DNA of 47,345 nucleotides. Source: Victivallales bacterium (lineage in GTDB: Bacteria > Verrucomicrobiota > Lentisphaeria > Oligosphaerales > Lenti-02). The notes beneath the pieces were generated by a model. It was not told where the DNA came from. It saw nothing but the letters and a program-made list of their open reading frames with translations, and ran no database searches. The translations under genes were made by a program, and so were the position numbers. The DNA lies in contig JABGQJ010000003.1 in NCBI GenBank assembly GCA_018648945.1, positions 1 through 47,345 of the forward strand, written 5' to 3'. This document shows positions 25,515 through 33,911 of the stretch, one piece after another. How positions within the stretch are numbered: the first letter of the stretch is position 1; each line of letters starts with the position of its first letter.

Positions 25515-25552
25515 CGCCGCAAGGCTCTAGGCAACAGGGAGTATACGGTTCG

Positions 25553-25915
25553 ATGAGCAAACTAAGCAAGAAAGAGGCCCGCATCCGTCGCCACCGACGC
25601 CTGCGCCACCGGATCTCCGGCTCTGCCGAGATTCCGCGCCTGAGCGTCTGTCGCACGGACAAGCACCTCTACGTCCAACTGGTCGATGACGAGGCTCAAG
25701 CCACCATCCTGTCCGGCTCGACTCTCGACGCCGACTTCAAGGAAACCGGTCTCAAGGCCAATGCGGAGGGCGCTGCCGCCCTCGGCAAGTTGGTTGGCGA
25801 GAAAGCCGTCGCGGCAAACATCGCGAAGGTCGTCTTCGACCGGGGTGGGTTCCGCTATCACGGACGCATCAAGGCTCTGGCCGACGCCGCCCGCGCGGCC
25901 GGACTGAAGTTCTAG
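25553..25915 (+). CDS. rplR: 50S ribosomal protein L18
   Basis: The protein has 120 residues. KEARIRRHRRLRHRISGSAE and RLSVCRTDKHLYVQLVDD identify L18, and the C-terminal VVFDRGGFRYHGRIKALADA is the conserved 5S rRNA-binding block. A marked hairpin follows within two bases of its stop, before rpsE. Confidence 0.96.
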   Translation: MSKLSKKEARIRRHRRLRHRISGSAEIPRLSVCRTDKHLYVQLVDDEAQATILSGSTLDADFKETGLKANAEGAAALGKLVGEKAVAANIAKVVFDRGGFRYHGRIKALADAARAAGLKF

Positions 25916-25916
25916 G

Positions 25917-25952
25917 TATCGGCGGCGGGCACCACCGCCGCCCGTGCCGATA
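25917..25952 (+). promoter_or_regulatory. strong hairpin between rplR and rpsE
   Basis: GGCGGCGG (25921-25928) and CCGCCGCC (25935-25942) pair perfectly around loop GCACCA. An outer TATC (25917-25920) pairs with GATA (25949-25952), leaving CGTGCC bulged on the 3' side. No T-run follows, so it is not an intrinsic terminator. It could mark RNA processing or control of the distal genes. Confidence 0.55.
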
Positions 25953-25978
25953 CCATCACGAGTCAAGGGAGTTGTACC

Positions 25979-26488
25979 GTGGCACAATATAGAAGAAGAT
26001 CCAACGATGGCCCGCAGGAGGTGCCGGAGTTCGAAGAGCGCGTCGTCTGCATCAACCGCTGTAGCAAAGTGGTGAAGGGCGGCCGTAACTTCCACTTCAG
26101 CGCTCTCGTGGTCGTCGGCGACCGCAAGGGGCGCGTGGGCGTCGGCTATGGCAAGGCCAATGAAGTTGCCGACGCGATCCGCAAAGGTGGCGAACTGGCC
26201 CGCCGGGCCATCGTGACCATTCCCATGCATGGGGCCACCCTCACCCATGCCGTAATCGCCCGCTTCCGCGGCGGGCGCGTGATTATACGCCCTGCCTCCG
26301 AGGGTACCGGCATTATCGCCGGCGGCGGCATGCGTGCCGTTCTCGAGCTGGGTGGCGTCAAGGACGTACTGGCCAAGTCCCTGGGTTCCAAGAACCCGGT
26401 GAACGTGGTCAAGACCACCATGAAGGCCATCTCGCTGCTCCGCACCAAGGAGCAGATTTTGGCCAAGCGGGAACTTGCCGCACTGTGA
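25979..26488 (+). CDS. rpsE: 30S ribosomal protein S5
   Basis: The protein has 169 residues and a GTG start at 25979. The N-terminal double-stranded RNA-binding-like fold contains [18 protein letters not shown] and [17 protein letters not shown]. The C-terminal half has [20 protein letters not shown] and [13 protein letters not shown]. It is followed directly by rplO; no rpmD (L30) lies between them. Confidence 0.96.
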   Translation: MAQYRRRSNDGPQEVPEFEERVVCINRCSKVVKGGRNFHFSALVVVGDRKGRVGVGYGKANEVADAIRKGGELARRAIVTIPMHGATLTHAVIARFRGGRVIIRPASEGTGIIAGGGMRAVLELGGVKDVLAKSLGSKNPVNVVKTTMKAISLLRTKEQILAKRELAAL

Positions 26489-26519
26489 TTCCACACCTTC
26501 TGTGCCAGCGAGGATAGCG

Positions 26520-26960
26520 ATGAGACTGCACGAACTTCAAAACACATTCCAGCGCAAGACCCGGAAGCGCGTCGGCCGGGGCGATGGCTCCGGCAACGGG
26601 CGCACGGCCGGGCGCGGCGACAAGGGCCAGGGCGCCCGCGCGGGCTCCAAGCGCCGACTCCACTTCGAGGGCGGCCAGATCCCCCTCTTCCGACGCCTGC
26701 CCAAGCGTGGCTTCACCAACCCGAACCACGTCACCTTCACCGTCGTCAACGTCTGCTACCTGGAGGAGAACTTCAGCGCGGGCGACGAGGTGAACAAGGC
26801 GGCTCTCAAGGAACGGGGACTCCTCAGCAAGCTCGAAACGCCCCTGAAGATTCTGGGCGACGGCGAACTGACCAAATCCCTGACGGTCCGCGCGGAGAAG
26901 TTCTCCGGCAGCGCCCGCACCAAGATCGAAGCCGCCGGTGGAACCTGTCAGGAAGTCTGA
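26520..26960 (+). CDS. rplO: 50S ribosomal protein L15
   Basis: The protein has 146 residues. The basic Gly-rich N-terminus [20 protein letters not shown] is characteristic, followed by [17 protein letters not shown] and a C-terminal globular part ending [18 protein letters not shown] 26520 is 31 bases after rpsE. An AGGA precedes it at close spacing. Confidence 0.96.
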   Translation: MRLHELQNTFQRKTRKRVGRGDGSGNGRTAGRGDKGQGARAGSKRRLHFEGGQIPLFRRLPKRGFTNPNHVTFTVVNVCYLEENFSAGDEVNKAALKERGLLSKLETPLKILGDGELTKSLTVRAEKFSGSARTKIEAAGGTCQEV

Positions 26961-26976
26961 GTTTGCCCCGTCGGGT

Positions 26977-27008
26977 CCGTCCCCCGGAATGTCCCGCTCG
27001 GGGGGCGG
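26977..27008 (+). promoter_or_regulatory. hairpin between rplO and secY
   Basis: CCGTCCCCC (26977-26985) pairs with GGGGGGCGG (27000-27008): nine pairs including one G-U, with a 14-base loop. No T-run follows. It occupies the 87-base rplO-secY gap and could attenuate or set the level of secY. Confidence 0.45.
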
Positions 27009-27047
27009 CAGCCCAGGACCAGTCGGGTACCATGAGGGAGCCTGTTG

Positions 27048-28415
27048 ATGCTTTCCGCTTATCTCAACAGTTGGAAGATTCCTGAGCTTCGAAAACGTAT
27101 CGTTTTTACGTTTGGAATCATCCTTCTCTGCCGAGTCACCGCCAACATCCCTTGTCCGGGGGTGAACGCGAGCGCCCTTGCCGCCATGTTCGGCAAGAAG
27201 GGCGGCGGCGGTGTGATGGACATGTTCAACCTCTTCAGCGGCGGCGCGATGCAGAAGTTCGCCGTGGGCGCTCTGGGCATCATGCCCTACATCTCCGCCT
27301 CCATCATCATGCAGCTGATGACGCCTGTCGTCCCCTCGCTGGAGAAGATGGTGCGCGAAGGTGAAACCGGACGCCAGAAATACAACCAAATCACCCGCTA
27401 CGCCGCGGTCGTGATCTGCCTCATCCAGGGCACGATCTTCGCCAAGGCGATGAGCGACCCGAGTCGCTTCGGGATCTCCGACATCACCAACGTGGTCCCC
27501 CATCCGGGCATCTGGTTCCTGGTGCGCACGGTCATCACCCTGACAGCCGGCGCGCTGTTCCTTATGTGGCTCGGCGAGATGATCACCGAGCGAGGCATCG
27601 GCAACGGAGCGTCGTTGATCATCACGGTCAACATCCTGGCTCGCCTGCCTGCCTCCCTGAAGAACCTCTACACCTTCCTGGTCGTCGATGCCCCCGGCCT
27701 CGGCGCAGTGGCGGTGTACATGCTCCTCCTGCTCACCATGTTCTTGGTGATCTGCGGGGCCACGGTCGCCCTGATTCAGGGGATGCGCCGAATCCCGATT
27801 CGGTATGCGAAGCGGATGGCTGGCCGCGGCGGCGTGACCGCCGGCACCAACAGCTATCTGCCCCTGAAAGTGAACTACGCCGGCGTCATGCCCATCATTT
27901 TCGGTGGTGCGATCATGATGTTCCCTGGCATGCTCACTCGCCTGGCCGTCACCCGAGGCTGGTGGCACGCGCCCAGCTGGAGCTGGTTGGGAGCGGCTCT
28001 GGCCTATGGCGAGCCCGGCTACATCCTCTGCTACGGTGCGCTGATCATGGCGTTCGCCTTCTTCTGGGTGGCAAACCAGTTCAACCCAGTGCAGATCGCC
28101 GATGATCTCCAGAAGCGCAGTGGCTATGTGCCAGGCATCCGGCCCGGCAGCCCCACCGCCGACTTCCTGGACCATACCATGACCCGCATCACGGTGGCCG
28201 GAGCCACGTTCCTGCTCTGCTTGGCAGTTCTCCCCATGTTCCTCTACATGAGTTTCAAGATCCCCATGGGGGTGGCCCAGTTCTTTGGCGGAACCAGCCT
28301 GCTGATCGTGGTCGGCGTCACGCTCGACACCATGCGGCAGGTCGAAGCCCATCTGCTCTCCCGCCACTACGACGGGTTCCTGAGCAAGGGGCGGTTGCGT
28401 AACCGGGGCCGCTAG
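27048..28415 (+). CDS. secY: preprotein translocase subunit SecY
   Basis: This is the central channel of the Sec translocon in the inner membrane. The protein has 455 residues with about ten transmembrane helices. Visible landmarks are WKIPELRKRIVFTFGII at the N-terminus, the plug region after TANIPCPGVN, ALGIMPYISASIIMQL in TM2, GNGASLIITVNIL, and the cytoplasmic loop GVTAGTNSYLPLKVNYAGV. The loop after residue 46 (AAMFGKKGGGGVMDMFNLF) is typical. ATG 27048 follows AGGGAG at good spacing; TTG 27045 is a weaker option. It ends the ribosomal operon; map, adk, infA and rpmJ do not follow. Confidence 0.97.
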   Translation: MLSAYLNSWKIPELRKRIVFTFGIILLCRVTANIPCPGVNASALAAMFGKKGGGGVMDMFNLFSGGAMQKFAVGALGIMPYISASIIMQLMTPVVPSLEKMVREGETGRQKYNQITRYAAVVICLIQGTIFAKAMSDPSRFGISDITNVVPHPGIWFLVRTVITLTAGALFLMWLGEMITERGIGNGASLIITVNILARLPASLKNLYTFLVVDAPGLGAVAVYMLLLLTMFLVICGATVALIQGMRRIPIRYAKRMAGRGGVTAGTNSYLPLKVNYAGVMPIIFGGAIMMFPGMLTRLAVTRGWWHAPSWSWLGAALAYGEPGYILCYGALIMAFAFFWVANQFNPVQIADDLQKRSGYVPGIRPGSPTADFLDHTMTRITVAGATFLLCLAVLPMFLYMSFKIPMGVAQFFGGTSLLIVVGVTLDTMRQVEAHLLSRHYDGFLSKGRLRNRGR

Positions 28416-28444
28416 ACAAGCCGGTCTCCAGCTCTCATTCACGC

Positions 28445-28487
28445 CGCGCGTCGGGAAGCCAACCAGCCTCCCGGCGCGCGTTTCTCT
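28445..28487 (+). terminator. intrinsic terminator after secY
   Basis: CGCGCGTCGGGA (28445-28456) pairs with TCCCGGCGCGCG (28469-28480), twelve pairs with one G-U, loop of 12 bases, followed by TTTCTCT. It closes the ribosomal operon 30 bases after the secY stop and 18 bases before the next ATG. Confidence 0.75.
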
Positions 28488-28504
28488 ACCCGGGATTCCA
28501 GCCC

Positions 28505-29521
28505 ATGGCCGCCCAGACCGCGCCATCGCCCGCTCCCTGCCAACGCGTCTATCTCGCCCCTCTGGCGGGCTACACCGACCTGCCCTTCCGCCGAGCGTGC
28601 CGGGCTCAGGGATGCCACTATGCCTTCACCGCTCTGGTGGATGCGGGCGCGATGGCCTACGGCAACCCCCACAACGAGACCATCCTCCGCCGTGGCACCG
28701 AGGAACCGTGGCTGGGGACACAGCTGCTTGGGGCCGATCCCGATCTCATCACCAAGGCGGCCCGACTGCTCAACCAGCGCCAGTTCGAGGTGGTGGACTT
28801 CAATCTGGGGTGCCCGGTCAAGAAGGTCACCCAGCGGGGAGCCGGGGCCGCCCTGGGCCTCCAGCGCGACCAAGCCGTCCGCTGCGTGGAGGCCCTTGTT
28901 CAGGCGTCCGTGCACCCAGTTACCGCCAAAATCCGCGTGCTCGACGACCACGACCCCGAACCCACCTTGGCTCTGGCCCGCGCCCTGCAGCAATGCGGCA
29001 TCCGCGCCCTGACGATCCATGGCCGCACCGTCGACCGCATCTACGCTGGTGCGGTCGCCTGCCGCATCATCGCCACCGTGCGCGAGTCCCTCAGCATCCC
29101 GGTCATCGCCAACGGCGGCATCTTCTCCCGCCAGGACGCGGAGGCACTGTCCCGCCACACGGGCTGCCACCAGGTCATGGTGGCCCGCGGCGCCATCGGC
29201 AACCCCTGGCTCTTCCGAGAGCTGCTTCAGCCCGAGGCCCCCCCGGCAACCCACGAGGAGCTCTGCACGGTTCTCCGCGAACATGTCGAGGGCATGATCG
29301 AGCTCTATGGCGAACGCAATGCCCTCCGCAACGCCCGCAAGATCATCCTCGCCTACCTGGTCGGACGCGGCTACCCCCGCGAACTGCGGGGCCAGGTGAC
29401 CGACGTCAGCACCCACCAGGAATTCCTGGGCGTCTGGCGCGAGATCCGCCAACAGGGACCGAGTTCCCACTACGTCGCAGACCACAATCCCGGCAACCGG
29501 CGCTTTGTCCCCCTCCCCTGA
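28505..29521 (+). CDS. dus: tRNA-dihydrouridine synthase
   Basis: This FMN enzyme reduces uridines in tRNA D-loops. The protein has 338 residues and a TIM barrel. VYLAPLAGYTDLPFRRACR opens it, and the catalytic cysteine is Cys103 in DFNLGCPVKKV. LTIHGRTVDRIYAG and IPVIANGGIFS bind the flavin phosphate, and VMVARGAIGNPW closes the barrel. A C-terminal helical domain follows. The subfamily (DusA, B or C) is not clear; the LGCPVKK form resembles DusB-like proteins. ATG 28505 lies just after the secY terminator, so it probably has its own promoter. Confidence 0.93.
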   Translation: MAAQTAPSPAPCQRVYLAPLAGYTDLPFRRACRAQGCHYAFTALVDAGAMAYGNPHNETILRRGTEEPWLGTQLLGADPDLITKAARLLNQRQFEVVDFNLGCPVKKVTQRGAGAALGLQRDQAVRCVEALVQASVHPVTAKIRVLDDHDPEPTLALARALQQCGIRALTIHGRTVDRIYAGAVACRIIATVRESLSIPVIANGGIFSRQDAEALSRHTGCHQVMVARGAIGNPWLFRELLQPEAPPATHEELCTVLREHVEGMIELYGERNALRNARKIILAYLVGRGYPRELRGQVTDVSTHQEFLGVWREIRQQGPSSHYVADHNPGNRRFVPLP

Positions 29522-29608
29522 CCCGCCCTCGCTGGCGACTACCGGCCGGTCGGGATACAGTACCGAGCGATTCCTCAATCCCGTTACCCGATCCCAGGAG
29601 ATTCCAGT

Positions 29609-30481
29609 ATGGCTACTTTGCAGCTTGGCCTGCCCAAGGGCAGCTTGGAGCAAACCACCGTCGAGATGTTCAAGAAGGCGGGCTACGCCGTCAACATCTC
29701 CTCCCGCTCCTACTACCCCTCCATCGACGACGAAGAGATCGAGTGCCTGCTCATCCGAGCCCAGGAAATGGCGCGCTACGTGGAGGAAGGCATCCTTGAT
29801 GCCGGCCTGACCGGTTTCGACTGGATTCAGGAGAATGGCGCGGACGTGGTAGAGGTCGCCGAACTGGTCTACGGGAAAGTCGGGCGCAAGCCGCTCCGCT
29901 GGGTTCTTGCCGTACCCGAGGACTCCCCAATCAACGGGCCTGCGGACCTCGCCGGCACCCGCATCGCGACCGAAGCAGTGGGCATGACCGAGCGCTATCT
30001 CGCCAAACACGGCATCCAGGCCACGGTTGAGTTCAGCTGGGGAGCCACCGAAGTGAAGCCGCCGCGCCTGGCCGACGCCATTGTCGAGATCACCGAAACC
30101 GGCTCCAGCCTGCGCGCCAACAACCTGCGCATCGTCGATACCCTCTGCGAGACCACCACCCGCTTCATCGCCAACAAAGATGCCTACCAAGACGAGTTCA
30201 AACGCCGCAAGATCGACCGCATCGCCCTGCTCCTCAAGAGCGTGCTCGCCGCCGAGAAGAAGGTTGGGCTCATGCTCAACGTCAGCAAGGCGGACCTGGA
30301 CAATGTCCTGGCCATCCTGCCAGCTCTGCACCGCCCCACCGTGGCACCACTCTCCGACGGTACCTGGTTCTCCCTGACCACCGTGGTTGACGAGAAGATC
30401 GTGCGGGAGATCGTCCCCGAACTGATTGAGGCCGGGGCCGAAGGCATCGTCGAATACGCGCTGAACAAGGTGTTCAACTAG
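29609..30481 (+). CDS. hisG: ATP phosphoribosyltransferase, long form
   Basis: It catalyses the first step of histidine synthesis (ATP plus PRPP). The protein has 290 residues, the long HisG form with a C-terminal ACT-like regulatory domain for histidine feedback, so no HisZ partner is needed. [19 protein letters not shown] is the N-terminus, [13 protein letters not shown] follows, and the PRPP site is [20 protein letters not shown]. The regulatory domain starts near residue 215 ([17 protein letters not shown]). AGGAG is eight bases before ATG 29609. No other his gene is adjacent; ligA follows after 25 bases. Confidence 0.95.
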   Translation: MATLQLGLPKGSLEQTTVEMFKKAGYAVNISSRSYYPSIDDEEIECLLIRAQEMARYVEEGILDAGLTGFDWIQENGADVVEVAELVYGKVGRKPLRWVLAVPEDSPINGPADLAGTRIATEAVGMTERYLAKHGIQATVEFSWGATEVKPPRLADAIVEITETGSSLRANNLRIVDTLCETTTRFIANKDAYQDEFKRRKIDRIALLLKSVLAAEKKVGLMLNVSKADLDNVLAILPALHRPTVAPLSDGTWFSLTTVVDEKIVREIVPELIEAGAEGIVEYALNKVFN

Positions 30482-30506
30482 GACGACCGCGGAGGCCAGG
30501 GACACG

Positions 30507-32879
30507 ATGGACCGCAGGGAAGCCGAACTCCGCCTTGGGCAGCTCCGCCAGGAACTGCAGCGTCACAACCGCCTCTACTATGTGCAGGCGGCACCGGAAA
30601 TTGGCGATCAGGCATACGATGCGCTGTATCGTGAGCTTCTGGCGGTGGAGGGCACGTTCCCAGACCTCGTCACCCCCGACTCGCCCAGCCAGCGGGTCGG
30701 GGCCGAGCCCCTGACCGCCTTCCAGGCGCAACCGCACGCCGTGCCCATGCTCAGCCTGGACAACACCTACGACGACGACGAACTGCGCCGCTTCCATGAC
30801 TACGTCCTGCGGGGGCTTGGCGCCAGCGAACCCGCCTACATCATCGAGCCCAAAGTCGATGGCGTCAGCATCTCCCTGCGCTACGAGGACGGGATCCTCG
30901 TCCAGGCCCTCACCCGCGGCAATGGCGTGCAGGGCGACGAGGTCACCGCCAACGTGCGCACCATCCCCAGCGTGCCCTTGCGCCTGGACACCGACTCCCC
31001 CCCCGCCGTCTTCGAGGCCCGGGGCGAAGTGTTCATGAGCAAGGAGGGCTTCTCCTCGCTCAACGCCCATCGCCTCGCCAGTGGCGAAGCCGAGTTCGCC
31101 AATGCCCGCAACGCCACCGCCGGAACGCTGAAGCAGCTCGACAGCCGAGCGGTGGCCCAGCGACCGCTGGAGATCGTCTGTTACGCTGAAGGGGAGGTCC
31201 GGGGCGTTGAGATTCACAGCCAGACGGAGCTGCTGGCCGCTCTGCGCTGCTTCGGGTTCCGGACTCAGCCATGGAGCCCGCAGGTGCGCGGCCTGGAAGC
31301 GATGCTCGCCGCCATCCGCGAGCTCGGCGATACCCGCCACGACTTCCCCTACGACATCGACGGCGCCGTCATCAAGGTCGATGACTTCGCCCAGCGGGAG
31401 AAGCTTGGCTTCACCTCGAAGGCCCCGAGCTGGGCCAAGGCCTTCAAGTACCAGCCAGACCAGGCCCGGACCGTCCTCCACGCCATCACCGTGCAAGTGG
31501 GGCGCACCGGCGTGCTCACGCCTGTCGCCGAGCTGGAACCGGTGTTCCTGGCGGGCTCCACCATCGCGCGGGCCACGCTCCACAACGAGGACGAGATCCG
31601 CCGCAAGGACATCCGGGTGGGGGATACGGTGGTCATCCAGAAGGCCGGGGAAGTCATTCCCGAAGTCGTCGAGACCGTTCCCGAGTGCCGGCAGGAGAAG
31701 TCCGAACCGTTCGACCTCGTTCAGCATGTCGGCGGAGTCTGCCCATCCTGCGGCGGCCCGATCGAACGCGACCCCGAGTTCGTCGCCTACCGTTGCCCCA
31801 ACCTCCAGTGCCCCGCCCAGAGCGTGCGACGCCTCCAGCACTTCGCTTCCCGCAACGCCATGGACATCGAGGCCCTCGGCGGCATCGTCGCCGAGAAGCT
31901 CGTGGAACGAGGGCTGGTCGCCGAACCCCTTGATCTCTTCTCGTTGGCGGTTCCCCTCCTCGCGGCCCTCAATCTCGGCACCGAGAGCGAGCCCCGTGTT
32001 CTCGGCCCGAAGAACGCCACGAAGCTGATCGAGGCCGTGAACCGGGCGAGGGATCTCCCCCTCGCGCGCTGGTTGCATGCCATCGGGATTCCCCAGGTGG
32101 GGGCCAGCGTCTCCCGCCATCTCGCGAACTGCCATGCAGATCTCGCCGCCGTGGCCGAATCCGACCTGCTCAGGAGCCTGGTTGAACTCTTCGAACTGCA
32201 AGACTCTCTGCGAGACCTCAACCCCAACGCCGTGCGCAACCGCAAACGGGCCAGCGGGGAGAAGCAGGACCTTGCGCGCCAGCTGGCGGAAGTGGAGACC
32301 AAGATCACCGCCCAAGGGGACCAACTGGCCGCCATCGGCCTGGTCCGCCCAAGCGAGGCCAAGACGGGCGGCTATGTGACCACCGACATCGGCCCCAAGA
32401 CAGCCCAGAGCATCCTCGCCTTCTTTGCCAGTGCCGCTGGACAGGCCCTCTGCGAACGCCTGGTGAAGATCGGCATCGAGCCAAAGGGACGCGCGCCCGA
32501 GACAGCCCCCGCGCAGGCCGCCTCCCTCAGCGGCCTGACCTTCGTCCTCACCGGCACGCTACAGACCATGGACCGCGGCGAAGCCAAGGAACGCATCGAA
32601 GCCCTTGGCGGCCGCGCCGCAGGTTCGGTCAGCCGCAACACGAGCTTCCTCGTGGCGGGGGCCAACACCGGGGCCAGCAAGACCCGCAAGGCGGCGGACC
32701 TGGGGGTCGAGGTGATCGACGAGCAGCGATTGCTCACCATGCTCGCGGGCGAGCCGGCCCCCGCCGCACCGGCAACCGCAGCCGAACCACCCGCCCCCGC
32801 CCCCGCCAAGGGCGAGGACGACGACGAGGCGGCCCATGGGGCGCTCTTCGACTGGGCCAAGGACAACAAGCGTCCCTGA
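30507..32879 (+). CDS. ligA: NAD-dependent DNA ligase with an insertion
   Basis: It seals nicks in replication and repair. The protein has 790 residues, clearly longer than the usual 670 or so. The NAD-binding Ia domain is followed by the adenylation site EPKVDGVSI (Lys116). The OB domain and the zinc finger (C412, C415, C430, C435) come next, then helix-hairpin-helix repeats and a C-terminal BRCT (about 671-748). Two additions explain the length. One is a charged, helix-prone insert at about 563-622 within the HhH region (includes RNRKRASGEKQDLARQLAEV). The other is a Pro/Ala-rich, acidic tail after the BRCT. All catalytic motifs are intact. Confidence 0.95.
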   Translation: MDRREAELRLGQLRQELQRHNRLYYVQAAPEIGDQAYDALYRELLAVEGTFPDLVTPDSPSQRVGAEPLTAFQAQPHAVPMLSLDNTYDDDELRRFHDYVLRGLGASEPAYIIEPKVDGVSISLRYEDGILVQALTRGNGVQGDEVTANVRTIPSVPLRLDTDSPPAVFEARGEVFMSKEGFSSLNAHRLASGEAEFANARNATAGTLKQLDSRAVAQRPLEIVCYAEGEVRGVEIHSQTELLAALRCFGFRTQPWSPQVRGLEAMLAAIRELGDTRHDFPYDIDGAVIKVDDFAQREKLGFTSKAPSWAKAFKYQPDQARTVLHAITVQVGRTGVLTPVAELEPVFLAGSTIARATLHNEDEIRRKDIRVGDTVVIQKAGEVIPEVVETVPECRQEKSEPFDLVQHVGGVCPSCGGPIERDPEFVAYRCPNLQCPAQSVRRLQHFASRNAMDIEALGGIVAEKLVERGLVAEPLDLFSLAVPLLAALNLGTESEPRVLGPKNATKLIEAVNRARDLPLARWLHAIGIPQVGASVSRHLANCHADLAAVAESDLLRSLVELFELQDSLRDLNPNAVRNRKRASGEKQDLARQLAEVETKITAQGDQLAAIGLVRPSEAKTGGYVTTDIGPKTAQSILAFFASAAGQALCERLVKIGIEPKGRAPETAPAQAASLSGLTFVLTGTLQTMDRGEAKERIEALGGRAAGSVSRNTSFLVAGANTGASKTRKAADLGVEVIDEQRLLTMLAGEPAPAAPATAAEPPAPAPAKGEDDDEAAHGALFDWAKDNKRP

Positions 32880-32892
32880 CCCGCCGAATTGC

Positions 32893-33411
32893 CTACTCGC
32901 TGGCGACCACCTGGTCGATCATCTCGGTCGTCTCCGACGTCCGTGCCAGTGCCACTCGGCCCGTGCGGGCCAGCTCGATGATGCCGAAGCCCTTCATCAG
33001 CTCGACGAAGGCGTCGCACTTCGCCGTGGGGCCGGTGACCTCGATCACGAGCGAGTCATGCTCCACATTGACCACGTTGCCCTTGAAGACAGTGGCCATC
33101 TGGATGATCTCGCCGGTGACCGCGCCAACGGTCGATACCTTGACCAACATCAGTTCGCGGGAAACGAAGCCACTGCCGGTGAGGTCGGTCACCTTCACCA
33201 CCTCCACCAGGCGGTTGAGTTGCTTCTCGACCTGCTCCAGCACGGCATCGTCGCCATGGGTGACGATGGTCATGCGGGACAGGGTCTCGTCATTGGTGGG
33301 GCTGACCGTCAGGCTGTCAATATTGAAGCCCCGGCCGCTGAACAGCCCAGAGATGCGGGCCAGGACGCCGAACTTGTTCTCCACCAACACTGAAATCGTG
33401 TGGCTTTCCAT
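32893..33411 (-). CDS. ilvN: acetolactate synthase small (regulatory) subunit
   Basis: This valine-sensing subunit activates the catalytic IlvB in branched-chain amino acid synthesis. The protein has 172 residues. The N-terminal ACT domain is HTISVLVENKFGVLARISG with GFNIDSLTVSPT. A second, ACT-like C-terminal domain has ELMLVKVS and VVNVEHDSLVIEVTG. ATG 33411 has AAGGAG eight bases upstream; ATG 33414 is one codon earlier. No ilvB or ilvC lies beside it, which is unusual. It converges with ligA, 13 bases away, and a GGAATG inverted repeat lies upstream. Confidence 0.93.
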   Translation of the reverse strand: MESHTISVLVENKFGVLARISGLFSGRGFNIDSLTVSPTNDETLSRMTIVTHGDDAVLEQVEKQLNRLVEVVKVTDLTGSGFVSRELMLVKVSTVGAVTGEIIQMATVFKGNVVNVEHDSLVIEVTGPTAKCDAFVELMKGFGIIELARTGRVALARTSETTEMIDQVVASE

Positions 33412-33497
33412 CATGCATGCTCCTTGTCTCGGGCGACCGGCGCTCGCTAGCGCGTTCGGGCCGAAGATGGGAAACGCCAGCAGGGGAAGAGGGAAAC

Positions 33498-33593
33498 TGG
33501 AATGGTGGAATGCTGGAACAATGGGCGAATGGGGAACAGAAAGGCTGGGTGCTCTACTCCATCATTCCACTATTCCATTGTTCCATCATTCCG
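33498..33593. repeat. GGAATG-type long inverted repeat, copy A
   Basis: The best stem pairs 33506-33524 with 33575-33593, 17 of 19 positions complementary, around a 50-base loop that also contains GGAATG or CATTCC units. The arms are built from imperfect 7-8 base units (TGGAATGN). The element fills the gap between the Nfu gene and ilvN, both on minus. A relative is at 46504-46587 in the same orientation. It encodes no plausible protein. Confidence 0.75.
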
Positions 33594-33648
33594 GGCTCCC
33601 TTTTGCCGTCTAGCAACTGTCGGCGTTCGTATCGGGACGTGGCGCGCC

Positions 33649-33879
33649 TCAGTCCGCGGCGCGTTCGACCACGATCTCTTCGTTCACTTGCTCGCGGAGA
33701 ATCCGCTCGATGCCGTTCTTGAGGGTCATCTGCGCATGGGGACAGCAGCCGCAGGCGCCCTTCAGGCGAAGGCTCACGTTGGTGCCGTCGATGGCGGCGA
33801 CCTCCAGGTCACCCCCGTCCGCTTGCAGAGCACCACGCAGTTCCTCGAGCTTCGCGCGAATCTGTTTTTCCAGTTCCAT
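33649..33879 (-). CDS. NifU-like C-terminal domain Fe-S scaffold protein
   Basis: This small protein of 76 residues consists only of the Nfu domain, which carries a 4Fe-4S cluster between two subunits through a CxxC. The block GACGCCPHAQMTLKNGIERIL contains that motif, here with an extra middle cysteine (CGCC), and LQADGGDLEVAAIDG is the family N-terminal signature. ATG 33879 is spaced eight bases from AAAGGA. An ATG at 33885 would add two residues but sits too close to the site. It lies 32 bases after valS, perhaps co-transcribed. Confidence 0.9.
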   Translation of the reverse strand: MELEKQIRAKLEELRGALQADGGDLEVAAIDGTNVSLRLKGACGCCPHAQMTLKNGIERILREQVNEEIVVERAAD

Positions 33880-33911
33880 GTCCATCGTCCTTTTGTGGTG
33901 GGGTGAGAATG

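Noticed and set aside
26409..28526. 705-codon ORF on minus opposite rplO and secY
   Set aside because: Antisense artefact of codon bias; low-complexity His/Gly/Asp-rich translation and overlap of essential genes.
28439..32324. 688- and 616-codon ORFs on minus opposite dus, hisG and ligA
   Set aside because: Shadows of well-identified plus-strand genes, no domain visible.
33498..33593. CRISPR-like array from the repeated GGAATG units
   Set aside because: Units are 7-8 bases with no spacers of constant length, and no cas genes are present; it is an inverted repeat.
33417..33906. Short ORFs across inverted repeat A and the Nfu gene
   Set aside because: They translate the GGAATG repeat or run antisense to the Nfu gene; repeat-derived open frames are not evidence of a gene.
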